Assembly: GCA_964573015.1 (NCBI GenBank)
Contig: CAZNHZ010000005.1
Coordinates: forward strand, 1-40,154
Direction: 5' to 3'
Length of the DNA stretch: 40,154 nt
Origin: JAPUDQ01 sp964573015
GTDB taxonomy: Bacteria > Patescibacteriota > Saccharimonadia > Saccharimonadales > Saccharimonadaceae
Shown here: piece after piece, positions 1 to 8,027 of the stretch
How the letters are laid out: every line of letters starts with the position of its first letter
Position numbering within the stretch: position 1 is the first letter of the stretch
Notes under the pieces: model-generated
The model's input: only the letters and a program-made list of their open reading frames with translations
What the model was told of the DNA's origin: nothing
Databases searched by the model: none
Position numbers and translations under genes: made by a program

Positions 1-49
1 CTGCCTTTTAAGCAGGGTGTCATGGGTTCAAGCCCCATCGGACCCTCCA
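1..49 (+). tRNA. tRNA-Lys(TTT), 3' part
   Basis: The window opens inside a tRNA. Visible are most of the anticodon stem (CTGC/GCAG), a seven-base loop CTTTTAA giving anticodon TTT, a five-base-pair T arm with loop TTCAAGC, the 3' acceptor strand CGGACCC, discriminator T and an encoded CCA at 47-49. The 5' half lies outside the window. The T discriminator is unusual for tRNA-Lys, but the anticodon loop is clear. Confidence 0.85.
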
Positions 50-91
50 AGTAAAATGACTCGTCCTCGTAACGAGTCATTTTACTTGGAG
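45..91 (+). terminator. 19-bp perfect hairpin overlapping tRNA-Lys 3' end
   Basis: Arms 45-63 and 73-91 are perfectly complementary around a nine-base loop. The left arm includes the last five bases of tRNA-Lys with its CCA, and the right arm runs into the first bases of the inverted repeat that starts at 88. It probably ends tRNA-Lys transcription. There is no separate U-run; the T-rich part is inside the stem. Confidence 0.6.
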
Positions 92-250
92 CGATTTTAC
101 GCGTTCGCTAGAACCCATTTTGGAGCAAAAGCTGAGAACTGAGATTTTTGGCGGGTCGGGTCGGGGGCGACCCGCCCAGAAACCCCTTTGCATATTTTTG
201 AAATTTCCCCAGCCGAATTTCTTTTTTAGCTGAAAAGGGGTTGGCTGGTG
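88..250 (+). repeat. Left copy of long inverted repeat
   Basis: Bases 88-130 are the exact reverse complement of 1738-1780 (43 bp). An inner block 183-250 matches the complement of 1611-1680 at roughly 85-90 percent by eye. The middle part (131-182) is not shared. It contains a perfect 9-bp GC hairpin (150-158 with 168-176). A further 6-bp palindrome lies just inside the repeat (259-264 with 267-272). I see no protein-coding gene in 50-437. Confidence 0.85.
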
Positions 251-284
251 AGTGCGCTGTCGCTTTAGCGACGTTGGCGGCAAG

Positions 285-332
285 AGTATAGTTACGCTAT
301 ATCTGGTGTGTATACGCTAGGCATAGCGTAGG
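285..332. repeat. Hairpin element, left copy
   Basis: TACGCTAT (293-300) pairs with ATAGCGTA (323-330). The whole block resembles 1437-1484 in the same orientation, so the TetR cassette is bracketed by this element inside the larger inverted repeats. It may be a terminator or a regulator binding site. Confidence 0.6.
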
Positions 333-398
333 TAATAAATTAATTAATACCAGTGTAAATGTTGATTTCTTGCGGTAGCTATAGGCGTATGATACACT

Positions 399-428
399 AT
401 GAATGAATAGAAAATAATATTCATTCAT
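399..428. promoter_or_regulatory. Likely TetR-family operator upstream of the regulator
   Basis: ATGAATGAAT (399-408) and ATTCATTCAT (419-428) form a perfect 10-bp inverted repeat with a 10-bp AT-rich spacer, just before the TetR start at 438. Direct repeats of TGAA/TTCA are typical of TetR-family operators. TACACT (393-398), 17 bp after TTGCGG (370-375), could be the -10 box, which would put the operator over the transcription start. Autoregulation is inferred. Confidence 0.6.
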
Positions 429-437
429 TTTATCATT

Positions 438-1043
438 ATGACAAAGAATAATTTACCTACGAATAAGAAAGACGCACTAATGGCAGCGGCACATAGTGTG
501 TTTGCGAACAAAGGGTATAAGAAAACTAATATCGCTGACATCACCGTCAGTGCCAATATGGCGGTCGGCTCGTTCTATAACTATTTTGACTCGAAAGAAG
601 ATATTTTCTTGCAAGTATTTATCGCAGAGAATACACACGCACGGCAGCGAGTCATTGAGGCAGTCGACTGGCAAGCACCAACAGAGCAACTCATTGAACA
701 GCTGTTCGGTATGCTACTTGGCACAACACGCCGCAACAGCATCCTGAGCGAATGGACAAAGCCCGAGATTGGCCCGATGCTACAACAGTACTACAATTCG
801 GCTGCCGGTCGGGATAACCCATTTCACCAGCTAATTCTCAAGGTATTGCGTGAGCGTCTGGCGGATGTAGGTCACGAGATGGAAGAGATTGAGCGAATCA
901 TCAAAACGTATGAGCTTCTATATGCGATTGACTGTCAGGCGACCATCAACACGCTACCACATTATGAGACTACTGTTCAGACGCTGATACGTTATTTTAT
1001 GAAAGGAGTTTTCATCGAAAAAGCTGACGGTGCAGAAAAATAA
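438..1043 (+). CDS. TetR/AcrR-family transcriptional regulator
   Basis: A 201-aa protein of normal TetR length. Residues about 10-58 form the N-terminal HTH, with the recognition-helix signature SANMAVGSFYNYFDSKEDIF typical of the family. The rest is a mostly helical ligand/dimer domain that cannot be assigned to a ligand. ATG 438 is chosen because the HTH begins at the expected distance; there is no clear ribosome binding site. The gene follows a palindrome that is probably its operator and is followed after 38 nt by a small membrane protein gene, the most likely regulated partner. Both genes lie between long inverted repeats. Confidence 0.9.
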   Translation: MTKNNLPTNKKDALMAAAHSVFANKGYKKTNIADITVSANMAVGSFYNYFDSKEDIFLQVFIAENTHARQRVIEAVDWQAPTEQLIEQLFGMLLGTTRRNSILSEWTKPEIGPMLQQYYNSAAGRDNPFHQLILKVLRERLADVGHEMEEIERIIKTYELLYAIDCQATINTLPHYETTVQTLIRYFMKGVFIEKADGAEK

Positions 1044-1081
1044 TCAACAAAATAGAACGCATGAATAAAGGAGTAAAACCA

Positions 1082-1408
1082 ATGAGTGGATTAAGTATTT
1101 TGGGTATTTGCCTAGCGGTAGTGGGAGTATTGTTGGTGGGATGGAGCTTTACGCTGACACCGGGCGAACTCCTAAACTCGAGAGTTATGATAATGTTAGC
1201 CGGAGGTTTGGTGGCGGTTGCGATAGGTCTGTATATGATTGCCAATGTAGCACCCACTATCAAGGTCACTGGCGTGTGGCTAGCGGCGGTTGCAGTGATG
1301 GCGTATATTTATACGGTACTGCCCGACAGTAAACTTATCGTGCAGTTAATTAGTTTTGTGCCAGTTATCGGCCTGGCGGCTTGGGTGACGATGAAATTAC
1401 TAAAGTAA
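1082..1408 (+). CDS. Small membrane protein, four predicted TM segments
   Basis: I do not recognise the family. The 108-aa product is almost wholly hydrophobic, with about four membrane segments and a short basic C-terminus (MKLLK). ATG 1082 is preferred over ATG 1061 because AAAGGAG (1067-1073) lies 8 nt before it. It follows the TetR gene in the same direction and is probably controlled by it, as with many small efflux or stress membrane proteins, but no transporter signature is visible. Confidence 0.7.
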   Translation: MSGLSILGICLAVVGVLLVGWSFTLTPGELLNSRVMIMLAGGLVAVAIGLYMIANVAPTIKVTGVWLAAVAVMAYIYTVLPDSKLIVQLISFVPVIGLAAWVTMKLLK

Positions 1409-1436
1409 GAATACGGGCACTTTTCGCCTGTCATTA

Positions 1437-1486
1437 GCATAGTTACGCTGTATCTGGTGTAAACACGCTAGATACAGCGTGTTTGT
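1437..1486 (+). terminator. Hairpin after the TetR cassette (right copy of element)
   Basis: ACGCTGTATCT (1445-1455) and AGATACAGCGT (1470-1480) form a perfect 11-bp stem, followed by GTTTGTTTAT. The position 36 nt after the membrane protein stop suits a terminator. It resembles 285-332. The 447 nt from 1409 to 1855 hold only this hairpin, a small CTACTG/CAGTAG hairpin near 1587-1605, the right inverted repeat and the next hairpin; I see no gene. Confidence 0.55.
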
Positions 1487-1610
1487 TTATACTTTCGGTT
1501 ATTGGTTGGTTTTGTATTTTATTGCAAAACTTGCAGGATTAGGGCGCGTAGCGCGTCGGCTATCCCGACTAAAGCCGCGCCGCCTCTACTGCCCCCAGCA
1601 GTAGGCTAAC

Positions 1611-1780
1611 CACCAGCCAACCGCTTTTAAGCTAAAAAAAGAAATTCGGCGGGGGGAAATCTCAGAAAAAGGCAAAGGGGGCGGCTGGTGGGGCGCGTCC
1701 GCCTACGGCGAACAGGCGGCGCGGCTCAGAGTTGGCTTTTTGCTCCAAAATGGGTTCTAGCGAACGCGTAAAATCGCTCC
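1611..1780 (-). repeat. Right copy of long inverted repeat
   Basis: This is the partner of 88-250 in opposite orientation: 1738-1780 matches 88-130 exactly and 1611-1680 matches 183-250 closely. The middle part (1681-1737) is a different GC-rich sequence. The pair flanks the TetR and membrane-protein genes like the ends of a mobile cassette, but no transposase gene and no obvious target-site duplication are visible. Confidence 0.85.
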
Positions 1781-1822
1781 ACAAAAAGAGTCTTATCCTA
1801 AAGGATGATGCTTTTTTCGTGG
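1779..1822 (+). terminator. Imperfect hairpin with T6 run
   Basis: CCAC-AAAAAG and ATCCT on the left pair with AGGAT and CTTTTTT-GTGG on the right, with an interior loop. It abuts the outer end of the right inverted repeat, just as the 45-91 hairpin abuts the left one, and would insulate comEC. Confidence 0.5.
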
Positions 1823-1849
1823 TTGTTTGGGTAGTTTTTCTTGTATACT
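1823..1849 (+). promoter_or_regulatory. comEC promoter
   Basis: TATACT (1844-1849) lies 6 nt before ATG 1856. A weak -35 TTGTTT (1823-1828) sits 15 bp upstream. The transcript would start at or within a base or two of the ATG, so it is probably leaderless. Confidence 0.55.
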
Positions 1850-1855
1850 GACGAC

Positions 1856-3307
1856 ATGTTTGGGTCGTGGCGATATAAACACTTCCATGTTTCGTATGGT
1901 ATCGGCGTGCTATGCGGGGGTATGCTTGTTGGCCTGGCGCTAACTCAAGTTTTTCGACAAAGTTATGCCGAAAGTTACAATCTAATACTCGGTGGGTTAT
2001 TTGTCGTATCAGCTTTGTTGCTAATAAGAATTAGATGGTATACGTTTTTAGTAGTCGGATGTCTGGGGATTGCTGTGGGGATTTTTCGGGGTGGTTATTA
2101 TGATGCCAGATTATCACAACTCGAAAAATTTGCTGATAGCACAATTACGCTTAGCGGGAGCATTCAGGAGGATCCACAACAAACGGTTCGTGGTGATGTA
2201 AAAATTATACTCGGCGATATTTCAGTAGACGGGAAAAAATATGTAGGATCGGTGTGGGTCACCGCTCGAAAAACCGATTATAAGCGAAGTGATCGACTAA
2301 CGATTCGTGATACGATGAGGGGAGGTTTTGGCGTGCATCATCTGAGTGCTTCGTATGTTTCGGTGTTGAGTCACGATGCTGGCAATGATGTATTTGTAAG
2401 TTTTCGTGATAAGTTTGCGCAAGCACTACGAAGATCGGTCGTAGAACCCTCTGCCAGCTTGGGGATAGGCTTTGTAATCGGACAAAAGTCTTCACTACCA
2501 CCGGACCTCGAAGAGAAGCTGCGTATTGTTGGCCTGACTCATCTCGTCGTAGCAAGCGGATACAACCTTACTATATTGATGAGATTCGCTAAGCGATTAT
2601 TTGAGAAGCATTCAAAATTTTTGGTCAACGCGAGCGCATCGGCCATGATACTCGGGTTCATCGGTGTTTCCGGTGCTAGTCCGTCGATGATACGCGCTGG
2701 GCTGGTCGCCGGCCTCAGCTTGCTGGCATGGAATTATGGCCGAAAATTTCATCCGATGTTGCTTATTTTGTACGTTGCCGCACTGACGGCAATGATAAAT
2801 CCTTTGTACCTTTGGGCAGATATTGGGTGGTGGTTATCGTTTCTCGCCTTTGCCGGGATACTAATAGTTTCGCCGTTGCTATTGTCTATGATTTATCGCA
2901 GCAAGCAGCCGGCAAGCATTATACAGCTTGTCAGCGAAACATTGGCAGCACAGCTAATGACCTTACCAATCATCATGGGAGTATTCGGCAGTCTGCCGGT
3001 TTTGTCGGTATTGGCAAATCTTATCACGGCACCGCTTATACCGCTTGCTATGATTTTGGCTACAATAGCGGGCATAGTCTCAATTATGCTGCCGGCGATT
3101 TCGGCAATAGTAGCTATCCCGGCAGAAATACTGCTGAGTTATTTTGTGGCTATAGTTGAGTTTTTGTCGGCTCCTTCGTGGGCACAAATTGAATTATCTG
3201 CTCCGTGGTCGATAGTGGCCTTATGTTACGGCATTATCGTATTGGTAATGATGTTTATCATAATAAAAACCAAGTTTGATTTCCGCACGCAGAGCATCAT
3301 TGACTGA
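1856..3307 (+). CDS. comEC: ComEC/Rec2-type DNA uptake channel, short form
   Basis: A 483-aa polytopic membrane protein expected to move single-stranded DNA across the membrane in natural transformation. After N-terminal membrane segments and a soluble stretch (about residues 90-180) comes the competence domain, with GLTHLVVASGYNLT at about 230-243, the ComEC hallmark, and many membrane segments after it. Full-length ComEC is about 750 aa; the C-terminal metallo-beta-lactamase-like domain is absent here, because the protein stops after the last membrane helix. ATG 1856 is preferred over TTG 1841 because the TTG codon abuts the -10 box and would lie upstream of the transcript. The type IV pilus genes further on could serve the same uptake pathway. 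Confidence 0.88.
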   Translation: MFGSWRYKHFHVSYGIGVLCGGMLVGLALTQVFRQSYAESYNLILGGLFVVSALLLIRIRWYTFLVVGCLGIAVGIFRGGYYDARLSQLEKFADSTITLSGSIQEDPQQTVRGDVKIILGDISVDGKKYVGSVWVTARKTDYKRSDRLTIRDTMRGGFGVHHLSASYVSVLSHDAGNDVFVSFRDKFAQALRRSVVEPSASLGIGFVIGQKSSLPPDLEEKLRIVGLTHLVVASGYNLTILMRFAKRLFEKHSKFLVNASASAMILGFIGVSGASPSMIRAGLVAGLSLLAWNYGRKFHPMLLILYVAALTAMINPLYLWADIGWWLSFLAFAGILIVSPLLLSMIYRSKQPASIIQLVSETLAAQLMTLPIIMGVFGSLPVLSVLANLITAPLIPLAMILATIAGIVSIMLPAISAIVAIPAEILLSYFVAIVEFLSAPSWAQIELSAPWSIVALCYGIIVLVMMFIIIKTKFDFRTQSIID

Positions 3308-3313
3308 TATAAT
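3308..3313 (+). promoter_or_regulatory. yebC -10 box
   Basis: TATAAT directly after the comEC stop and 6 nt before ATG 3320. No good -35 is visible. The mRNA is probably leaderless. Confidence 0.55.
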
Positions 3314-3319
3314 ATACGT

Positions 3320-4036
3320 ATGGCAGGACACAATAAATGGTCAAAGATAAAACGAGAAAAAGGTGCCAATGACGCAAAACGCGGTGCGGTATTTACTAAG
3401 TTAGGTAATCAAATTGCTATTGCTGCGCGCGGCGGTACTGATCCTACACTAAACTCAGCGCTTGCACTGGCAATCGAAAAAGCCAAAAACGCCAACATGC
3501 CGCTTGCTAATATTCAGCGAGCAATCGATCGGGTTGCCGATAAGTCGGCCGCTCAATTGGAAGAAGCAATTTATGAAGGTTACGGGCCGGGCGGTACGGC
3601 AATTATAGTTGAAGCAGCAACCGATAATAAAAATAGAACTTATCCTGAAGTTCGGCATGCGTTTTCAAAAAACGGCGGCAATATTGCCGAGCCTGGCAGC
3701 GTTGCGTTTCAATACACGCGGCGTGGTGTTATAACTGTTGCCGCCGACGCCGATGCCGATGCCCAATTGCTCGCTATTCTTGACGCCGGAGCTGAGGATG
3801 CGCAAGTTGAGGATGATGAAGTAATAATTTATACCGATATGAAGACGATGCATACAGTGCGTCAAGCGCTGCAAAATGCCGGTATGACCGTAAAAGATGT
3901 TGAGCTACAATTTGTGCCAAATACGTTGGTGACAACAAATAGTCCGGATATCGAGACAAAATTGTTTAAGCTGCTTAACGCTCTTGATGATCTCGATGAC
4001 GTGACGAATGTTTCGCATAATGCTGAGCTAAATTAA
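3320..4036 (+). CDS. yebC: YebC/TACO1-family protein
   Basis: A 238-aa full-length member. It begins with the family signature MAGHNKWSKIK, followed by KGANDAKRG and the GYGPGG motif near residue 90. Family members include ribosome-associated factors that ease translation of proline stretches, such as YebC2 and mitochondrial TACO1, and proteins first described as transcription regulators. yebC next to ruvC-ruvA is a common bacterial arrangement, here separated from ruvC by one secreted-protein gene. Confidence 0.95.
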   Translation: MAGHNKWSKIKREKGANDAKRGAVFTKLGNQIAIAARGGTDPTLNSALALAIEKAKNANMPLANIQRAIDRVADKSAAQLEEAIYEGYGPGGTAIIVEAATDNKNRTYPEVRHAFSKNGGNIAEPGSVAFQYTRRGVITVAADADADAQLLAILDAGAEDAQVEDDEVIIYTDMKTMHTVRQALQNAGMTVKDVELQFVPNTLVTTNSPDIETKLFKLLNALDDLDDVTNVSHNAELN

Positions 4037-4078
4037 GCTTTACTTTTTAGCGTTGACAGAATATTATCAAGCATAAGT

Positions 4079-5905
4079 ATGATACGGCCGCTTGTCCTAC
4101 TGGTTGTGGGAGTGGGGGTTTGGTGCAGTTTATATACTACGCCGGCATTTGCGGCGTCATCGAATCTGGTGATATCACAGTTTCAAACTGGTGGCAGCGG
4201 CACCGGCACATCAGATCAGGAATTTATCAATCTATATAATAACGCCGATCAAGCAATAAATATTACGAATTGGTGCGTCAAGCATAGTAGCTACGCTAGT
4301 ACCTCAAAGCAAACCTTATACTGTTTTGCGGCGTCACCAGGCTTTGCGGAAGTGCATGTTTTGCCGAAATCATCGTTGTTGATAGCCTCACCGAATTATA
4401 CGTTGCCTGAATATATTTCCGACATTACCGGACGTTATACTACTACGTATTTGATGACGGGTACGGCTGGACATGTGATGATCCTTGATGCTCATGGTGA
4501 AATTGTGGACAAGGTCTCATGGTATGGAACAGCGACATCTCCGCCACTTGATGGCGTCTCGGCGATAGCTCCGTCTGGAGGAATGATGTTAGTACGAGAT
4601 TATGAAAACGAGAAATTTGTTGATACCGACGAAAACTCAAATGATTTTATGATGGCTACATCACGACCTATGCCTGCGTCACCATTGATTGATTATAATA
4701 CTCCTGCTGCTCCCGTTGATCTTTGTGCTGAGATGGATGGAATCCAGCTGATAATGCCCGATGGATATGGTTATGACGAGGCGGGTAATTGCGAGTTGAT
4801 GACAAAAGATGTTTGTCCAAATATTGCCAAAATTCAAACTGTCGTGCCGCAAGATCATGTAGTGGCTGAGGATGGTTATTGCTATGCTGTTGGTTTAGAC
4901 ATTTGTACAAATATTGTAGGTTTTCAGCTATATTTGCCGGAGGGTTATAGACTTACTGGCCCAAAAATATGCAAGCAGGTTGTCGATAAAAGAAAGCTAA
5001 TCATCACGGAGCTTTTACCAAATAGCAGCGGTATAGATACCGGCAAGGAATTTATCGAGCTGAACAATAATGATAACGTATCTATCGACCTGTCGGACTA
5101 TAGGTTGGCAATCGGCAAAAATGCCGAGAAGATAATTTCATTGCCGCAAGTTGTGATTGAGCCGGGTGAGTATGTACACTTTTATGATAGTGGCTTGGGA
5201 TATTCGCTGCTAAACACGACATCACATGTCGAGCTACGATTTTATGACGACTCGTTAGTCGATGCGATTATTCCATATCAGGACCCACAGGATGATATTG
5301 CCTGGGCGCTGATTGATGGGGTGTGGCAATATACCGACCAACCAACACCCGGGGTAACTAACAAAGCAGCAACTGAGAATGTTTTGGGTGATAATAATTC
5401 AACAGCAGCTTCACTCACGCCATGCCCGGCCGGAAAATATCGAAATCCGCTCACCAATCGTTGTCGGAATATTGAGGATGATGCGACTATGTTGGCTCAG
5501 TGTGATGCCGATGAATACCGTAATCCTGAGACCAATCGTTGCCGCAAAATCGCACTGGCAAGTGCTTCGTTGACGCCATGTGCTGAGGGCTATGAGCGCA
5601 ATCCCGAAACCAATCGCTGTCGTAAGATAACAGCAGCCGTCGCCGAGCTCAAACCGTGTGGTGATGGTTACGAAAGAAATCCTGAGACCAATCGTTGTCG
5701 CAAAATTGTCGACATTGCTACACAGCTTGGTGACGGTAATGATGGTAACTCGGATGATTCAGGTGGCACTTATCAGCCCTCGCCGTATATGGCCGCAGCT
5801 GTTGCCGGTATCGGAGTGGCTGGATTTGGGGTGTACGAATGGCGCACGGAATTTATGCGCGCAGTGCGTCGAGTGACAAGCATTATATTCAAAAAACCTC
5901 TATAA
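4079..5905 (+). CDS. Secreted, membrane-anchored lamin-tail-domain protein with Cys repeats
   Basis: A 608-aa exported protein. Residues 1-25 are a signal peptide ending AFA before ASS. Residues about 28-165 and 307-432 look like two lamin-tail (LTD) folds (LVISQFQTG... and KLIITELLPN... with EFIEL/EFINL motifs). Between them are three loose repeats with paired cysteines (about 215-305). Residues about 447-543 carry four repeats of the form C-x(4)-Y-x-RNP-x-TNRCRKI. A membrane helix near 564-579 and a basic tail end the protein. The binding partner is unknown; LTDs in bacterial surface proteins are thought to bind ligands or other proteins. TTGACA at 4053-4058 may be its -35 box, with the -10 unclear. 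Confidence 0.85.
   Translation: MIRPLVLLVVGVGVWCSLYTTPAFAASSNLVISQFQTGGSGTGTSDQEFINLYNNADQAINITNWCVKHSSYASTSKQTLYCFAASPGFAEVHVLPKSSLLIASPNYTLPEYISDITGRYTTTYLMTGTAGHVMILDAHGEIVDKVSWYGTATSPPLDGVSAIAPSGGMMLVRDYENEKFVDTDENSNDFMMATSRPMPASPLIDYNTPAAPVDLCAEMDGIQLIMPDGYGYDEAGNCELMTKDVCPNIAKIQTVVPQDHVVAEDGYCYAVGLDICTNIVGFQLYLPEGYRLTGPKICKQVVDKRKLIITELLPNSSGIDTGKEFIELNNNDNVSIDLSDYRLAIGKNAEKIISLPQVVIEPGEYVHFYDSGLGYSLLNTTSHVELRFYDDSLVDAIIPYQDPQDDIAWALIDGVWQYTDQPTPGVTNKAATENVLGDNNSTAASLTPCPAGKYRNPLTNRCRNIEDDATMLAQCDADEYRNPETNRCRKIALASASLTPCAEGYERNPETNRCRKITAAVAELKPCGDGYERNPETNRCRKIVDIATQLGDGNDGNSDDSGGTYQPSPYMAAAVAGIGVAGFGVYEWRTEFMRAVRRVTSIIFKKPL
5418..5709 (+). repeat. Four tandem Cys-pair repeats inside the lamin-tail gene
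   Basis: Four units of about 24-28 codons each encode a C-(A/P/D/G)-(x)3-Y-x-RNP-x-TNRCRKI pattern. The TNRCR core is invariant, suggesting disulfide-linked surface modules. Confidence 0.85.
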
Positions 5906-5906
5906 T
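5901..5906 (+). promoter_or_regulatory. ruvC -10 box
   Basis: TATAAT overlaps the stop codon of the upstream gene (TAA 5903-5905) and lies 9 nt before ATG 5916. Confidence 0.5.
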
Positions 5907-5915
5907 TAGAACACT

Positions 5916-6392
5916 ATGAAAATACTAGGAATTGATCCGGGTACGGGCATACTCGGTTTTGGTGTAATTGAAGTCGTGCAAAACAAACCCCGCATCATCA
6001 CGGCAGGCGTCATACGAACACCAGCTCACACGCCACTCGACGAACGGCTTGAAGAAATTTATGATGGGCTACTCGAAATTATCAAAGAAACCCAGCCTGA
6101 CACCATGTCGATCGAGAAGTTGTTTTTTGCGCGAAATGTCACGACGGCCATGAGTGTGTCGCATGCTCGCGGAGTGGCGATGCTCGCCGGCAAAAAATCT
6201 AAGCTGCCGATCCATGAGTACACACCGCTCCAAATCAAACAAACATTGACCGGCTACGGCAAAGCCGACAAAAAACAGATGCAGGAAATGGTACGTCTGC
6301 AGCTAGGCCTCAAAGTTGCGCCGAAGCCCGATGATGCCGCCGATGCCCTCGCTGCCGCGATCACGCATGCCATGATGAGTCGCATCAGTTAG
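5916..6392 (+). CDS. ruvC: Holliday junction resolvase RuvC
   Basis: A 158-aa enzyme of normal length that cuts four-way DNA junctions symmetrically, working with RuvAB. The acidic catalytic residues are visible: D7 in GIDPGTG, E67 in SIEKLFF, and D140 and D143 in PDDAADA. It is followed after 17 nt by ruvA, which has its own -10 box. Confidence 0.97.
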   Translation: MKILGIDPGTGILGFGVIEVVQNKPRIITAGVIRTPAHTPLDERLEEIYDGLLEIIKETQPDTMSIEKLFFARNVTTAMSVSHARGVAMLAGKKSKLPIHEYTPLQIKQTLTGYGKADKKQMQEMVRLQLGLKVAPKPDDAADALAAAITHAMMSRIS

Positions 6393-6396
6393 ATGG

Positions 6397-6402
6397 TATA
6401 AT
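6397..6402 (+). promoter_or_regulatory. ruvA -10 box
   Basis: TATAAT 7 nt before ATG 6410, just after the ruvC stop. A leaderless transcript is likely. Confidence 0.5.
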
Positions 6403-6409
6403 AACAGGT

Positions 6410-6991
6410 ATGATTGCGCATGTACGAGGGACTGTAGTCGAGAAGTTTAACAATTCTGTGATTGTTGATGTTCATGGAGTTGGCTATGAGGTGCAGGCGC
6501 CGCTTGGTGATTATGAATCGAGCGTGCTTGATAGCGAGGTCAAGTTTTATACCTACCATCACGTGCGCGAGCAGTCCGAAGATCTTTATGGGTTTAGTAC
6601 GCTTGCCGCCAAGAAATTATTTGAAATGCTGATCACTGTGCAGGGCATTGGACCAAAGGCAGCGCTGGCGATACTTGGACTCGGCAGTGCCGAACAAGTG
6701 CGAAATGCGATCGCCAGTGGCGATAGCGCGTATATCACAAAAGCGAGTGGTGTCGGCAAGAAATCAGCCGAACGAGTCGTTGTCGATCTCAGTGACAAAG
6801 TCGGTATCCCGACGCATTATGGCCGTACCAATGATCCGGCGCAGACTGAACTAAACACCAACGACGAAGCACTCGAAGCCCTGATAGCACTTGGTTATAC
6901 ACTAGCTGATGCCACTAGGGTTCTTCAAGGAATTGACCCTAAATTACCTTCGAATATCCGGATAACTCAGGCGCTTCGTCAGGGTACCTAA
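6410..6991 (+). CDS. ruvA: Holliday junction branch migration protein RuvA
   Basis: A 193-aa protein of usual length. It has an N-terminal OB fold (residues 1-62), two helix-hairpin-helix motifs (VQGIGPKAA and ASGVGKKSAERV) that bind the junction backbone, and a C-terminal helical domain (about 145-193) that contacts RuvB. RuvA holds the junction in square-planar form and loads RuvB. ruvB follows, but one membrane-protein gene lies between. Confidence 0.97.
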   Translation: MIAHVRGTVVEKFNNSVIVDVHGVGYEVQAPLGDYESSVLDSEVKFYTYHHVREQSEDLYGFSTLAAKKLFEMLITVQGIGPKAALAILGLGSAEQVRNAIASGDSAYITKASGVGKKSAERVVVDLSDKVGIPTHYGRTNDPAQTELNTNDEALEALIALGYTLADATRVLQGIDPKLPSNIRITQALRQGT

Positions 6992-7029
6992 TTGTTTAGT
7001 TGAGGCCTCGGTCTGCATATCGGGTGTGA

Positions 7030-7035
7030 TATACT
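7030..7035 (+). promoter_or_regulatory. -10 box for the 7062 gene
   Basis: TATACT 26 nt before ATG 7062. Unlike its neighbours this gene would have a short leader of about 19 nt, with a weak TTAGGG Shine-Dalgarno-like stretch (7050-7055). Confidence 0.45.
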
Positions 7036-7061
7036 ATCTAAAATAAGCATTAGGGATAAAT

Positions 7062-7964
7062 ATGAACGACGATCAAAATAGCCCGCAAACTCAACTTAAT
7101 CAGTCGGATGAATCCCAGCTAGGATCAGCAGACCCGGCAGGTGGACAGCCGGCTCCAGCTGATCCGACAGTAACACAAGCACCTGTAGCGCCAGACCCTA
7201 CCTCTACAGTCCAGTTGATGGGTATGAATGTAACTGAATTTAGAAGTCTACTCGTAAAAATAATGCTCGGAGCTCTAGTCGCGGCAGCCTTGGTGGCGGT
7301 TATAGCGATACTGGTTGGGTCTATGAATGATATTGCCTGGAAAGCTATCAATACGATTATTTCTGGTGTTATTCATATATTGATACTCTTCGGGGTTATA
7401 TCAGTGACGGAGAGTGGTAATGCTGCTATGCAGCGCTCAACTAATTTTGTCATCAACTCATCACTAATCATCGTAATTTGTAGTTTCTTTACGACAATCT
7501 TTGGCACATGGGATCTTATCAGTCCCTCACTTGTGAGTAAGTTATATGCGACATACTTTGTGTTGTTGTTTGTCATAGTCCATGCCAAGACGCTGATGGA
7601 TGTCGAGGCTATATATGACAAGGTTAAACCGTATGTGCTGGCAAATTATGTTTTTATGGCGATTGTTTCGTTGCTAATACTTGGGATTGTTTATCTGCCA
7701 AATGGAGGCAGTCTACTCAATGGATTCTATGGTAGGCTACTGGCTGCCGCAGCGATTGTCGATATAACAATCAGTATTATAGTTGCCGTTATGCATATAT
7801 TGTATATACAGAAGCACCCAGAGCTACAACAAGAAGCTAAAGCCAAAAAGGCAGGCTCTGCCGGTATGAGGATAATTGTTGCCATAATTTTATTTTTGTT
7901 CGTAAGCCTGCCAATTATATGGTTCGCAGCAATCGGTCTTTTAGGGTTAGGGTACCCCTATTAG
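7062..7964 (+). CDS. Polytopic membrane protein of unknown function
   Basis: A 300-aa protein I do not recognise. Residues 1-50 are hydrophilic and rich in Q, P, A and D (a disordered cytoplasmic or surface tail). From about 58 onward there are six to seven membrane segments, with a short charged loop (HPELQQEAKAKK) before the last one. It sits between ruvA and ruvB on the same strand, but nothing ties it to recombination. The membrane layout and lack of charged residues inside helices argue against an ion-coupled transporter. Confidence 0.75.
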   Translation: MNDDQNSPQTQLNQSDESQLGSADPAGGQPAPADPTVTQAPVAPDPTSTVQLMGMNVTEFRSLLVKIMLGALVAAALVAVIAILVGSMNDIAWKAINTIISGVIHILILFGVISVTESGNAAMQRSTNFVINSSLIIVICSFFTTIFGTWDLISPSLVSKLYATYFVLLFVIVHAKTLMDVEAIYDKVKPYVLANYVFMAIVSLLILGIVYLPNGGSLLNGFYGRLLAAAAIVDITISIIVAVMHILYIQKHPELQQEAKAKKAGSAGMRIIVAIILFLFVSLPIIWFAAIGLLGLGYPY

Positions 7965-8027
7965 CTTCTAAGCAATCAAGCTCCAGGACGCTATTTATCA
8001 AGTCCTTTGATAGTTGTGAGATAATAG

